Source: Platynereis dumerilii (taxonomy: Eukaryota > Annelida > Polychaeta > Phyllodocida > Nereididae). From it: a stretch of 64,000 bases of DNA. Location of the stretch: contig JAPTHN010000014.1 in assembly GCA_026936325.1 (NCBI GenBank), positions 25,403,348-25,467,347 of the forward strand, read 5' to 3'. The translations under genes and the position numbers were made by a program. The notes beneath the pieces were generated by a model that was not told the DNA's origin, made no database searches, and was given only the letters and a program-made list of their open reading frames with translations. Positions 35,301 to 43,760 of the stretch are shown here, piece after piece; position 1 is the stretch's first letter, and each line of letters begins with the position of its first letter.

Positions 35301-38300
35301 AACTTTAATTCGTACCTGGAACTTTGAGAAAAACAGTTTTTCCAGGTCCACCTGTGCCTTTAATGACTTTGGTCATTATGGTGCACTTCGATGATGTTTG
35401 GTCAAATTCATAAGCCACACAGTTGGGGTACTCAAAGCACTTGAAGGCACAAGAAAATAACTTGCTGGTATGGGTTGGGTCGAGGTTGACGGTGATATTT
35501 TGGAATGTGGCGGCCAATGTCATCATTTTGAAGAGTGAATTATCCTGAGCAACGACTGAAAATAATACAAAACTCAAGAATTTTATCTTTCCTCTAAATT
35601 TCATAATTATACCGTTTTTAATAATTATTAACAGTGATTTGATACAATTGCAGCTCTAGTTGAACACATGATGTATAATTAAGATGAATTGTGTGGAACA
35701 GGATGACATTTCTAACACAGTTTCTTGTCGCTAGAGAGATACATGATATAAAAATAGTAGATTTTTATCAATTTTGGTGTAAATTGTTAAATTTTGTACA
35801 TTATTAAGTTTCGTTGCTTATTGACATTCCGTCCATAATTATAGTCAAACAGATTAAACAGTTACAATCAATAGAAATTAATCATTGACAACTGCTAAAA
35901 CAAATAATTCATGGAGCATAATTGAAACAACCAATTAAAGCTGACATAACCATAAAATACAGGAGCTTATTTGAACATACACAGGCTATTAAGAAGATTT
36001 CATTTACTCTTTGTTGGGCCCTGACGATCAGATGGACTCAGTTTATTTAATTAGCTATAAGAAAAGCACATAAAAAAGTTATGAAACCAACTTGTAACTT
36101 CAGAGGGAATTTGGGGAAAGGGACCGTATCTACACTATGTAGTAGGCCTAATATGAGGTTTAGCAATGAAAAAATTACTTGGTATTGCAAATATGACATT
36201 TATCCAAACATGTTGCAGCATACCTTTCGTAAATAAAGCGATTTTAACATAGTTGCAATATTTACTGGCATGGGACCCAGGGGCCAGGCAGTGACAGCCA
36301 TTGCCAAAATGGTATGACTGGGAGACCAATTTTATCCACAGACTCAATAATTGCACATTAAATTTTGTTTGTCTTCATTTGAAAAGTTCGAGCGCATTTG
36401 AAACAGTTTTTAAAATAATGAAAAGTAGTTTTCACTGTTTTCAGGATTAAAGAATATATTTCAAATATTAATTCTACCGCTGATCTATTGCTGTCACAGC
36501 ACCCTATCCGATGATTCAAGGTTTTTATGTTTGTCTCCAATGCACCCTGTGGGCAATTTGACTTATGTTGACGTCAGGAGACATCAGGAGACGTCAGGAG
36601 ACCTCAGTGTGACATCACAAACTTTATCCTGACGTCGGTGAGGTCAAATTGCCCGCTGGGCAGTCGAATATCCTTCTAAAATGCAAGGGATATGGACATA
36701 GTTGGACTACAATAATTTAGTACTACTGACCAGTAATTAAAATTTGATGACACAAAAAGTTAAGTAAACTAATTTCTTCTCTTCTATGTTGAAAATAAAT
36801 TGGAACCTGTACTAAATATTTAACTGATTACCTGTCTGAAGAATCTACACATAAATTGGCTACATAAACATAAAATTTAAACTTATTGTGTGTAGCAGCT
36901 TTAATTATTATCTTCCTAATTGCCTGTTCAAGGCTACGGATAATTAATTTTTAAACACTTTGGCAGTCTAAATTCAATATAGTACAACCATAAAAACTTG
37001 CAATATCTCTGACACAATTTAAACAAAAATTTGAGAATCCACAAAGCCACAATTTGCCTACATATTTTATACACTCCAATAACATCACCTACTTTTGTTG
37101 ATCGATAGCGGTCAATTTTGGCCTTAGATGGGTCTCCCTCATAATGATTAATGCATTATTTGTAGCTTTTTGAAATAGGTATGCTAAATTATGTATGAGT
37201 CGTTATGTAAATAAACTTCATTGTCTGTTTGTCTGTCTGTCTGTCTTGTGATCTAATGTCGTCAGTATCACATAAAATACAATTTAAAAAGACTGTAAAA
37301 TAAGTAATTCAAAATGATCTATACTTTTTTTACAAATAGAATATTCCAATAAATCTAGGTTTTCACACACAAAATCATAAATTAACTTTTTAGTGCTTCA
37401 ACAGTATGTTTTTAAAAATGCTACACCAGATAAACACATTACTCTGTATACAAATAAATAATACTACTCTGAAGTCCTTAATAAGACCTAATGGGCTTGG
37501 TAGGTTTTTTAATTTCATTATTTTCACAAACTAACTTTATGTCATATTGACAAAATCGCAAAGAACATGTATATATTTTTCATTATTTGACATGTACACG
37601 AATTTGTGGAGGTGTAAAAACGAGCATGTACTAGTTTGTGGATATTAAGAAACTAGCATACATGTAATAACTAACACTCGTGAATGTGCTTTACTATTCA
37701 TTTATTATTCATTTGTGTACCTGCCATTATACTATTATATATTGCGTGGAGGTGATATATGATTCAGTTTTAGAGTCAAAATTAGGTTAACAGTTAGTTT
37801 TAGCCAAGTTTAAGGTTGCAATGTTCGTAATTACACCTACACAAATTCGTGAATTGCAATATTTCACACTTACACGAATGCTAATTTCGTGTATATGTTC
37901 GTTATTGCAGGTTTACAAATATATGCCAAATATTGAAAAATATATAGGTACCTCCAAAGAATCTTCAAAGATGTGTTGGTTGACCCACCTAATCTTTTGC
38001 TGAATGCACTCTAAAAAATGTGGGGACAAAATTAGCCCTGGGACCCATGCGGAGCATGGGTCATGGGTCATTTCATGCAAAATCTTGAGATTTTGACTCC
38101 TCATCAGGAGAAGTAAGACGGCATCAATACTAGAGCAGTAAGCTTCATGAAAATCGGATTTTCATTCACCTGACATACCATTCTACTGACGGCACTAGTT
38201 TTAAAGGCATTTTCTCATTTTTGAATGTGAGTAAATCACTGATAAATGCAGAAAAATTCTCAAAAAACGGCACTTTCAGCCATCAGTCCCTGTGTGAATA

Positions 38301-39797
38301 AACATGGCTTCACAGTGACGTCACTGTAGCTTTATTATGACGTCACCAAAGTTACTTGTGACATCATTCATTTTGGCCAATCAGAGATGCGAATTTCCCC
38401 AATGTTTAAGGAAGAAATCTCATCCCTTGAGTTCAAAGGATGATTAAACAAAGTTCAGGAAGATTGAGCTCATGGAAACAGGTGCCGTCACTAGCATATT
38501 TTGTCTATTTTTAATATGTATTCTTGGTTTTGGCATAAGTATAAAACAAAAGGAAAAAATTGAATTCTCCCAAACCCTTACATTCAAATCTCATGATTTT
38601 TCAATGGGACGATTCATGACCCCTGTCCCACAGGGGTCCAGGGCTAGGACAAAATAGGTTTTTTTTAGATTAAAAATGTTTTTTTGGAAAAACCAAAAAA
38701 TGTTTTTTTTGAAAAACCAAAAAATGTTGGGACTAAATTGGTTTTTAAAAAAATGCATGTTGGTTTTGCATTGAAATTTGGTTTTTCAAAAAAACATTTT
38801 GAATCTAAAAAAACAATTTTGTCTGAAATTTTTTAGAGTGGGCACTACTTATGCACAGGTGGATGGAAACTACAATCTTCTGTGGTGAAAATATGTTTGA
38901 GTTATAAGAGTAGGTTATTCACCACCGGAGAGAATCATACTTAATTCACGGACCCTATAACGCTACTCAATCCAAAGTAATGATTGCCAGTTATGACCTC
39001 CTCACTTCTCAGAGTAAGCTTGTAATTAAGTCTGCCCTCTCCACAACACACACTGTTTTGTGAAGTTGTAACAAAAAGATTAACTCTCCTCCGATGTGAC
39101 AGACATAATTAACAGTTTTATACCTCGAAAAAAGCTGCTAAATGATTTGAAAACTTCAGAATTTTATAGCACTTGCTGGCAGGGTGAACGAAAATGAGCC
39201 CTGTAATGGGAGGATGAGTTATGAAAATGTTCAAGTGCTTTTCTGTGTTCTCTACAATGTCCTTAGTCGGGTATTAGGTTCAAATTACAGTCAGAGAATT
39301 TGTGGTTATCATTTCACATGCAGAATCTAACTTTAGGCCATCAGAAAACGCCCTTTATTTTCTCTCTTTCCCTTAATGCATCTTTCACGGGTTTTATGCT
39401 AGTTTAAACGAATAAACGATCTCTGGTGAATAACCGTTTTTTTATGATCAGACAAACAGATAACAGCTTCAAACATGAGACGATAAGTGGACACTCTGAA
39501 TATAGGAATTATCAACCTGAAATACTGGCATGTGATTGGCTGACAGAGGTGTCAAATGGTATAATATGAAATAAGTATTCTTTTTCACCACGTGAGAGGG
39601 AATAGGTCCACTTGAGGGCTTAAGCCTGAGGTGTGATAAACGTATATTTGCATTCCCCTGATGAATAACCAGTTTATACCATGAGACAAACAGTCAAACG
39701 TGAGACGATAAGTGGACAACAAAGAATACAGAAATTATCACATTTACACACCTTCACAGATGAAAACCAGAGCGGTCATGACAGCTGCAGTGTCCAT
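29180..39797 (-). CDS. Secreted PAN/Apple-like protein, five exons, 267 aa
   Basis: Five minus-strand exons (39752-39797, 35316-35555, 33124-33387, 30771-30833, 29180-29370) join in frame into 804 nt (267 residues plus stop). Every intron is phase 1 with GT/AG borders. Residues 1-19 (MDTAAVMTALVFICEVVAQ) look like a signal peptide. Three cysteine-rich motifs follow: about 51-73 (CAFKCFEYPNCVAYEFD then C), about 114-156 (MCADLAAN, GLYYDQTNAVCSVQQC) and about 213-240 (CKQVLCN, YNNYCQKWTC). The C-x3-C-x5-C-x-A-Y pattern resembles PAN/Apple modules, which bind proteins or glycans outside the cell; no enzymatic residues are seen. N-x-S/T sites (NIT, NIS, NGS, NSS) suit secretion. The ligand is unknown and a transcript is needed to prove the exon set. 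Confidence 0.8.
29371..30032. other. Intron 4 of the PAN-like gene, no recognised element
   Basis: Sequence between exon 5 and the palindromic MITE at 30033. No additional exon with good splice sites was found; an open frame at 29792-29989 on the plus strand is not convincing. Confidence 0.4.
30033..30204. mobile_element. MITE with GGGCAATTTGACC ends and an expanded 10-bp array
   Basis: The right end (GTCAAATTGCCCACAGGG) and a more decayed left end (GCAGCGGGCATTCTGACC) are inverted copies. Between them, CCTGACCTCA-type decamers are repeated about seven times (30048-30118), then TGACGTCA-type words (AACTTGACGTCAGGATAAAG, ACACTGACGTCACATTGACG). A related element at 36545-36660 has the same ends but amplified a different decamer. 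It lies in intron 4 of the PAN-like gene. Confidence 0.7.
30403..30608. repeat. 24-bp minisatellite, about 8.5 copies
   Basis: The unit contains GGGCCCCTGGGCAAAATC then ATTGGT. The period is a multiple of three, so long open frames appear on both strands (a GPLGKIIG repeat forward and TNDFAQGP reverse). They lack start or splice context and I do not treat them as genes. The last units diverge (AAAGTCATTAGTGAG). It lies in intron 4 of the PAN-like gene, beside exon 4. Confidence 0.9.
30615..30706 (-). mobile_element. SINE-A head fragment and hAT-like terminus
   Basis: The minus strand at 30640-30615 reads GAGGGTTGGTCTAATGGTAG then CGTG, the A-box part of SINE-A. At about 30706-30685 it reads CAGTGGTGGATGCAGGGGAG, which looks like one end of a hAT-type element. 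Both are partial; the C-rich run at 30644-30652 joins them. Confidence 0.5.
30771..30833 (-). CDS. PAN-like gene exon 4: 63-nt cassette
   Basis: The acceptor CTTTCCTTTACAG precedes CCTGTCCCAG; the donor ACTG precedes GTAAGTG, a near-perfect consensus. Exactly 63 nt, phase 1-1, adding 21 residues (CPRTLLVSPHTHVLFDCQLT). Because it is symmetric it could be skipped without shifting frame, so alternative splicing is possible. It is too small to stand out from the open frame alone; splice sites and phase support it. Confidence 0.7.
31735..31810 (-). mobile_element. SINE-A 3' tail fragment
   Basis: Minus-strand text ATGCGACATAAAGCCCCAGT then CATCCATCC corresponds to the tail of the SINE at 3608-3640, with similar sequence extending about 70 bases upstream (GGACAGGAGAACGTAACAAGG on the plus strand against GGACAGGGGGAGGACAAGG). 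It lies in intron 3 of the PAN-like gene. Confidence 0.6.
31811..32495. other. Intron sequence, nothing recognised
   Basis: Part of intron 3 of the PAN-like gene. Minus-strand open frames at 32041-32585 lack motifs, and the second runs into the foldback element. Confidence 0.4.
32496..32986. mobile_element. Foldback MITE, about 220-bp arms, TA TSD
   Basis: The element (32498-32984) begins CAGTGCCGCCTGTAAGTAAG and ends with its exact complement, flanked by TA on both sides. The two arms (about 32498-32717 and 32757-32984) are inverted copies along nearly their whole length with scattered substitutions, and the loop is only about 40 bases. It has the CAG start and TA duplication of pogo/mariner derivatives and no coding capacity. 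In intron 3 of the PAN-like gene a transcript would fold it into a long hairpin. Confidence 0.92.
33124..33387 (-). CDS. PAN-like gene exon 3: second cysteine-rich motif
   Basis: The acceptor GTCTTTTCCAG precedes ACAACAAATCC; the donor is CCAAGGA before GTAAGC. Length 264 nt, phase 1 in and out. It encodes residues 97-183, with NMCADLAANSDDANGLYYDQ followed by TNAVCSVQQC, a second PAN-like motif, and several asparagine glycosylation sites. Confidence 0.85.
33388..34290. other. Intron sequence, nothing recognised
   Basis: First part of intron 2 of the PAN-like gene. No additional exon with consensus borders was identified. Confidence 0.4.
34291..34992. mobile_element. TAGCCCTGGGACCC TIR element, copy 1, 9-bp TSD
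   Basis: The element (34300-34983, 684 bp) starts TAGCCCTGGGACCC and ends GGGTCTCAGGGCTA. The flanks GTTTTGTGT (34291-34299) and GTTGTGTGT (34984-34992) form a 9-bp target duplication with one mismatch. Just inside each end is a hairpin: GACCCACG pairs with CGTGGGTC on the left, and a GACCCCTG / CAGGGTC stem lies on the right. The interior codes for nothing. The related copy at 38033-38646 shares the ends (GATTCATGACCC) but little of the middle. It sits in intron 2 of the PAN-like gene. Confidence 0.87.
35316..35555 (-). CDS. PAN-like gene exon 2: first cysteine-rich motif
   Basis: The acceptor TTTTGTATTATTTTCAG precedes TCGTTGCTCAGG, and the donor is CCAG before GTACGA; 240 nt, phase 1 at both ends. 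It encodes residues 16-96, including CAFKCFEYPNCVAYEFDQT and a later cysteine, which is the core of a PAN/Apple-like fold. An upstream in-frame ATG (giving MKFRGKIKFLSFVLFSVVAQ) could also start translation here, so an alternative first exon with its own signal peptide is possible. Confidence 0.85.
35556..36544. other. Intron sequence, nothing recognised
   Basis: Intron 1 of the PAN-like gene. A cysteine-containing open frame at 36135-36356 on the minus strand (SQSYHFGNGCHCLAPGS) was considered as an exon but lacks convincing splice sites. Confidence 0.35.
36545..36660. mobile_element. MITE with GGGCAATTTGAC ends, copy 2
   Basis: Starts CCCTGTGGGCAATTTGAC and ends GTCAAATTGCCCGCTGGG, 18-bp inverted repeats with two mismatches. 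Inside are three ACGTCAGGAG-type decamers and a GACATCACAAACTTTATCCT segment that is the reverse of the TGACGTCAGGATAAAG segment at 30120. It lies in intron 1 of the PAN-like gene. Confidence 0.8.
36661..38006. other. Intron sequence; possible LINE 3' tail at 37190-37245
   Basis: Mostly unassigned intron 1. At 37190-37245, GTAAATAAACTTCATTGTCT followed by (GTCT)n looks like the 3' end of a LINE with a TGTC tail, in plus orientation; only the tail is recognisable. Repeated CACGAATTTGTG-like words occur at 37595-37890. Confidence 0.4.
38007..38840. mobile_element. Palindromic CACTCTAAAA MITE interrupted by another element
   Basis: The left end (CACTCTAAAAAATGTGGGG at 38007) and the remainder (38656-38840, ending TTTTTTAGAGTG) belong to the same palindromic MITE family as 40663-40852 and 60933-61124. 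It was split by insertion of the TAGCCCTGGGACCC element at 38033-38646, which duplicated GGACAAAAT. Confidence 0.85.
38024..38655. mobile_element. TAGCCCTGGGACCC TIR element, copy 2, perfect 9-bp TSD
   Basis: The element (38033-38646, 614 bp) starts TAGCCCTGGGACCC and ends GGGGTCCAGGGCTA; the flanking GGACAAAAT (38024-38032 and 38647-38655) is a perfect 9-bp target duplication. The host MITE gives the empty-site sequence, which confirms the borders. Subterminal hairpins are GACCCATGC with GCATGGGTC on the left and GACCCCTGT with ACAGGGGTC on the right. TGACGTCA words occur inside (about 38323-38345). No open frame. 9-bp duplications suggest a MULE-type or similar transposase, but I do not assign the superfamily. 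Confidence 0.9.
38841..39751. other. Intron sequence; diverged direct repeat
   Basis: Proximal part of intron 1 of the PAN-like gene. A pair of related segments around 39420-39500 and 39650-39740 share ACGATAAGTGGACA and ACATGAGACGATAAG-like text, an old short direct duplication. Nothing else is recognised. Confidence 0.4.
39752..39797 (-). CDS. PAN-like gene exon 1: start codon and signal peptide
   Basis: ATG at 39797-39795 in an AAAATGG context opens MDTAAVMTALVFICE. The exon ends GAAG before GTGTGTAA, a consensus-like donor, leaving phase 1. The hydrophobic stretch MTALVFI fits a short signal peptide completed by exon 2 (VVAQ). No strong TATA box was identified upstream. Confidence 0.7.
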
Positions 39798-40662
39798 TTT
39801 CCAGTTCTGAGCTAAAGTATTGATGAACTAAAGCTCTGTTCCTGACTGCATTTATTCAACATGTATGTTGTTGAAGCTGCAAGGATGGGTATTTTGTAAT
39901 AAAATTTAAGGTGCATGAATAATTCAAGTGAGCCCGCTTATTTAATTGGTTTGCACTGGCAATCTTTTAAACCAGATAACTTAGGTATTGGTCTCAATTA
40001 ATCATAATAATCACATTTGGAAGGGTTGTCAATTCGCTAAGTTAATTAGTCACATTTTATGCATTTTGGTTAAGTGTGCAGAATCGTATTCGATTTTAAT
40101 GCTGGTCTCACAAGCTATACAATGAGATATATATTAAGGTGTGGCTGGTCTCCTTAGTTGTCAGCTCAAGCTGTACACCTTTTTCTGGTCCTGTGTTTTG
40201 GTCAACATAACACTTATGGAAAGTTTTATGAAAATCGAAACATGCTTACCTTCAGCATATTGCAGTTATAATTGTTTGGCTTTTGTTTGATAATGCTAAC
40301 CGCAGTATCATATAACTTTGTCAATAAGTTGGTATTTAAAATGTAGGTCTAATTGAGACCTATCTAGTGACACAAGTCTACATAATTGTAAAATGTATAT
40401 ATTGACAAAGTTGTACAATACCGCGATATCCGTTTTCAGCAAAGCAAGAGGAAACTTCAACTGCATTGTGCTCAAGGTATTACTAAACGTTTATCAAATC
40501 TGATGAAACTTCTCAGACATGTCCCTTGGGTCAAACCACAATACCATGAAAAGGCACAGGGGGTTCCTCAAATATTTCCTATTTCGGGGGCATCAGCCAC
40601 ATCCTGAAATATGCAATCTATATATAGCAAATCCCCAATTTTAGGGGATGTCCACTAGGGTA
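39798..40662. other. Upstream region of the PAN-like gene
   Basis: The 5' flank of the minus-strand gene. No convincing TATA box or initiator could be fixed. Contains tandemly similar segments near 40250-40440 (GACAAAGTTGTACAATACCGC against TAACCGCAGTATCATATAAC, inverted) suggesting a decayed inverted repeat. Confidence 0.35.
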
Positions 40663-40854
40663 CACTCTAAAAAAATTTCAGACAAAATTGGTTTTTTAGA
40701 TTCAAAATGGTTTTTTGAAAAACCAAATTTCAATGCAAAAAACCAAAATGGATTTTAAAAAAAATCCATTTTGGTTTTGCATTGAAATTTGTTTTTTCAA
40801 AAAACCGTTTTGAATCTCAAAAACCAATTTTGTCCTGGCATTTTTTAGAGTGTA
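40661..40854. mobile_element. Palindromic MITE, TIR CACTCTAAAAAA, TA TSD
   Basis: A 190-bp element (40663-40852) with TA on both sides. The two halves are inverted copies over almost the whole length: AAATTTCAGACAAAATTGG on the left returns as its complement near the right end, and ATCCATTTTGGTTTT meets at the centre. Short nonsense open frames arise from the palindrome. TA duplications fit Tc1/mariner derivatives. Confidence 0.88.
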
Positions 40855-41934
40855 GGACAAGACCCGGAAAATCCAACACTGACAGAGATTTTGCAAATTT
40901 CACGTAAAATTGCTTAAAATATAGCCATTAATAATATAGTACCACTGCTGGTAAATCCATGAATTCAAATGTTTGAATCTTTTTAAATTATTTATTTGAG
41001 AGCATAGCTTCAATATGAAGTACTTGCTTTGGTACACGTCCATTTTTGTGACTTAATAATAAAATGCCCTATATCGGCCACAGCGCTTCTGAATTAAAAG
41101 CAAGATTTTCAAAATATACCGAAAAAGTTACGAATGCAGTGTGAAAGTAGAAGGTCTCAGCTTCGTATCGATGTAAAAAGTAAAATATTCTGTTCGGAAA
41201 ATTTTGAGAAATTTGAGTTTAAAATTTTTTGTTTATCACATTCCATTTCGGACCATTATCGTAGGAATTTTTCTAGTAACAAACAATTTCTTCAAAAGAT
41301 ACTATAACTGTAGAAAACATAGAGTATCATCTAAATCATTTACAACCAACAGAAAACATTTTTTGCAGGAAAATGACCATCATAACATTTGTTTATCACA
41401 TTTTATGTTTGTTGGCATTTTGAGATTAAAAATATGTATAGTTAAGACAATTGTACACAAGAAAATCTAGAACTATTCTAGATGTGATAATCCTTCAGTT
41501 GGCCAAAATTTCCATTAATAGGTCATATCCATGTATTTTACTGGTGCTTTAAGCTTTGATGCAGCCAGCACTGTTTCCATTTCTCTCTTGCCTTACTTTG
41601 TGTATGATTCAGTTTATTATATGATTCAGTTTATTAGAATTTCATCTGTCTGAGAATTCAAGTTTGCATTCAAGTTCAAGTTTACCCAGGATATGCATTC
41701 ATTTATAATCTGGGCTTCATAGCCACTTCTCAGTTTAATCTAATTCTAAGGACTTATTTTGTTTTGGTGGTAAGATAGATCATTCCGATGCTTGGAAAAA
41801 ACGTTATTTGTTATGGGAAGGCATGTCAAGATTATAAGTTGCACTGACATAAATGCGATTCAGGCCTTTGTATTAAGCAATTTTTACTCAGAAAACTACT
41901 AGTAAATGTAATATAAAAGTGGTAACAAAACCGC
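40855..41934. other. Non-coding, nothing recognised
   Basis: AT-rich spacer. Open frame 41204-41470 lacks any recognisable motif. Confidence 0.35.
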
Positions 41935-42315
41935 AGTACTACAATTTTTTTCAATGAACCAGTGTTGACGGGCAAATTTGAGCCATCAACCCCTGTTCTT
42001 GCTGTAGTTCCTCCTCCCGCACTGTATATTAAGTTGGGCATTGTGAATAAAATCTATTCTGAATTGAAGAAACCCTTCCCAGATCTTGACCACTGCTCCA
42101 AAGTTCTTTACATCCAAAAGGAGCAGTACCATGGAGGTCCATTTGAGGGTAATGAGTGCAACAAGCTCCTTGCAAACCTTGAAATGCTGAGCAACATGTT
42201 ACCTCAACACTTCATGAAGTTCCACACTGCTTTTGTCCCAATTTTTGATGCTCTTCAAGCCTCAATTGGCTTTACAATAGATGATGTTTACCAAGCCAAA
42301 ATTGCAAAATATTAA
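41935..42315 (+). pseudogene. Orphan ORF fragment, probably transposon-borne protein C-terminus
   Basis: An uninterrupted plus-strand frame ends with TAA at 42313-42315. It contains VLAVVPPPALYIKLGIVNKI, then VLYIQKEQYHGGPFEGNECN and KLLANLEMLSNMLPQHFMKF. The PPPxLxxKLGxVNxIY and YHGGxFEGNECxKLL pattern resembles, from memory, the C-terminal part of uncharacterised repetitive proteins abundant in invertebrate genomes and thought to belong to mobile elements. I cannot name the family. There is no start codon in good context; a pyrimidine-rich stretch ending in CAG at about 41961 could be a splice acceptor. No upstream exon was found, so it is most likely an isolated remnant, possibly the last exon of an expressed copy. 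Confidence 0.45.
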
Positions 42316-43072
42316 AAGGTATTATTTACATGGTTGTTTGCTTCGAAGGGGGTGTAGAGGAGGGAGGGGGGAGATGGTTTTTGGAAAATCACTCATTGGT
42401 TCCCAGAATGTTGTTCCTCAGGAGAAGATGGTAAGTGCTCATATCAGAATTGCTGCAAGAAGTCCATAGCCTCATGTGATATGGTGCTCTCGAGGGGATA
42501 AATGCTGGCTATGAAGGATATTACAAAACGTACATTAGTAGGGAATTCTAATTGGATAAAGTAGGCCAAGTTGTAATTTTGGTTGATTTGGGTGCATGGG
42601 CGTGAAATGTGTTCAAATATCAGTTAATACATTGACCTCTCTAAAATAGCAAAGACATAAATCAACCTCTTAACAACTGCACTTTGAGGTGAAGAACCAC
42701 CCACATGCTGAATATGTCATTAACATCATTATAAGTCGTATTTAATTATGAGTGTAACAATTAACTTTTGGCTTTCCAAGACTTCACTTTAGGAAATTTG
42801 TAACCTGTAAAATTCTGATGGATATTGGCTGAGCATTGACCCTCTCTGTTCTTCAAATCAATACCAGACTGACAAATTGGGTCCAACTGTACATAAATTA
42901 TGCTTTTCATACAAACTCAAGAAATCAAGATCATGAAAGGCATACTTATAAAGAAAGAATAAGGTTACAAAGTAGGAATAAATTAACAAAATAGGAGTCC
43001 ATGAAGTACCATCTTCATCTTTTCATTGGTACCACTAACCTGTACAATAGCAAAAATGGTACAACCCTGGTA
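42316..43072. other. Non-coding, nothing recognised
   Basis: No exon or repeat boundary is supported; G-rich patch at 42348-42375. Confidence 0.35.
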
Positions 43073-43244
43073 CAATGGTCCCTGCATTATAAGACCGCCC
43101 CTTCTGCGGCCAGTCTCTCGTGGGGGTGCGGTCTCTCGTCAGGGTGCAAAATGGCACTAAAAATACAACTTAGTGCAGGAGGAAGGCGGTCACGTAAGGC
43201 AAGTCAGTCTTACAAGAGGGGGTCATACAACGTAGGTACCCGTA
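43073..43244 (+). mobile_element. MITE with CARTGGTCCCTGCA end, copy 2
   Basis: Same family and orientation as 6713-6890: CAATGGTCCCTGCATTATAA, GACCGCCCCTTCTGCGG, GGTGCAAAATGGCACT and AAGGCGGTCACGTAAGGCAA align in order. The right end is decayed (GTAGGTACCCGTATAG), so the copy is older or damaged. Confidence 0.8.
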
Positions 43245-43369
43245 TAGTGAATTTAATAACAAAAAGAGCGGTAGCAATCCTCTGTCACAAAATGAGATTT
43301 TCTCAAATTTTGCAAAATCTATATTGCTTTTTTTAAAATCATAGCCATAAATGGTACATTACCTTCCCT

Positions 43370-43760
43370 CATCCGTTTATATGATGAAAGCATTAAAACA
43401 GTCTTGAAGAAAAGCCTGTCAGAATTTAACAAGGTTTCTGCGTCAATAGTCTTTTCTATTACAAATCAACTGTCTAACGATGATTTCTTTGAATAGTAGT
43501 CATAGTCTTTCATTGTCTTTGAAACATAAATGATTTTCCATAACTTAAATCAACAAACACCTCTCACCATTTTAGCCCATAAAGGAAATAGAAGTCAATG
43601 TTGTAGTGCTCCTTGGAATGAAAAGCTTTTATCACTAAGGAAACAAGGAAAAAAGTCAGACCAAATGGACGAGTGCACTAAACACAATGGAAGTGACAAT
43701 AAACTGGGACCAAAAGGACAGAAGAACAGGAAAAGTACCAGAATAAGCACTTTTTATTGT
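43370..43760 (-). repeat. Dispersed repeat family A, copy 4 (inverted)
   Basis: The reverse complement matches 15240-15560 and 20110-20480 along the length: TTATTCTGGTACTTTTCCTG, TTTTGGTCCCAGTTTATTG, TTCTATTTCCTTTATGGGCT, and the CATCGTTAGACAGTTG region. This shows the family is dispersed beyond the tandem region. The open frame at 43530-43793 arises within it. Confidence 0.75.

Noticed and set aside
36135-36356. Candidate extra exon of the PAN-like gene with several cysteines
   Set aside because: No acceptor and donor of consensus quality at phase 1 borders, and the joined protein is complete without it.
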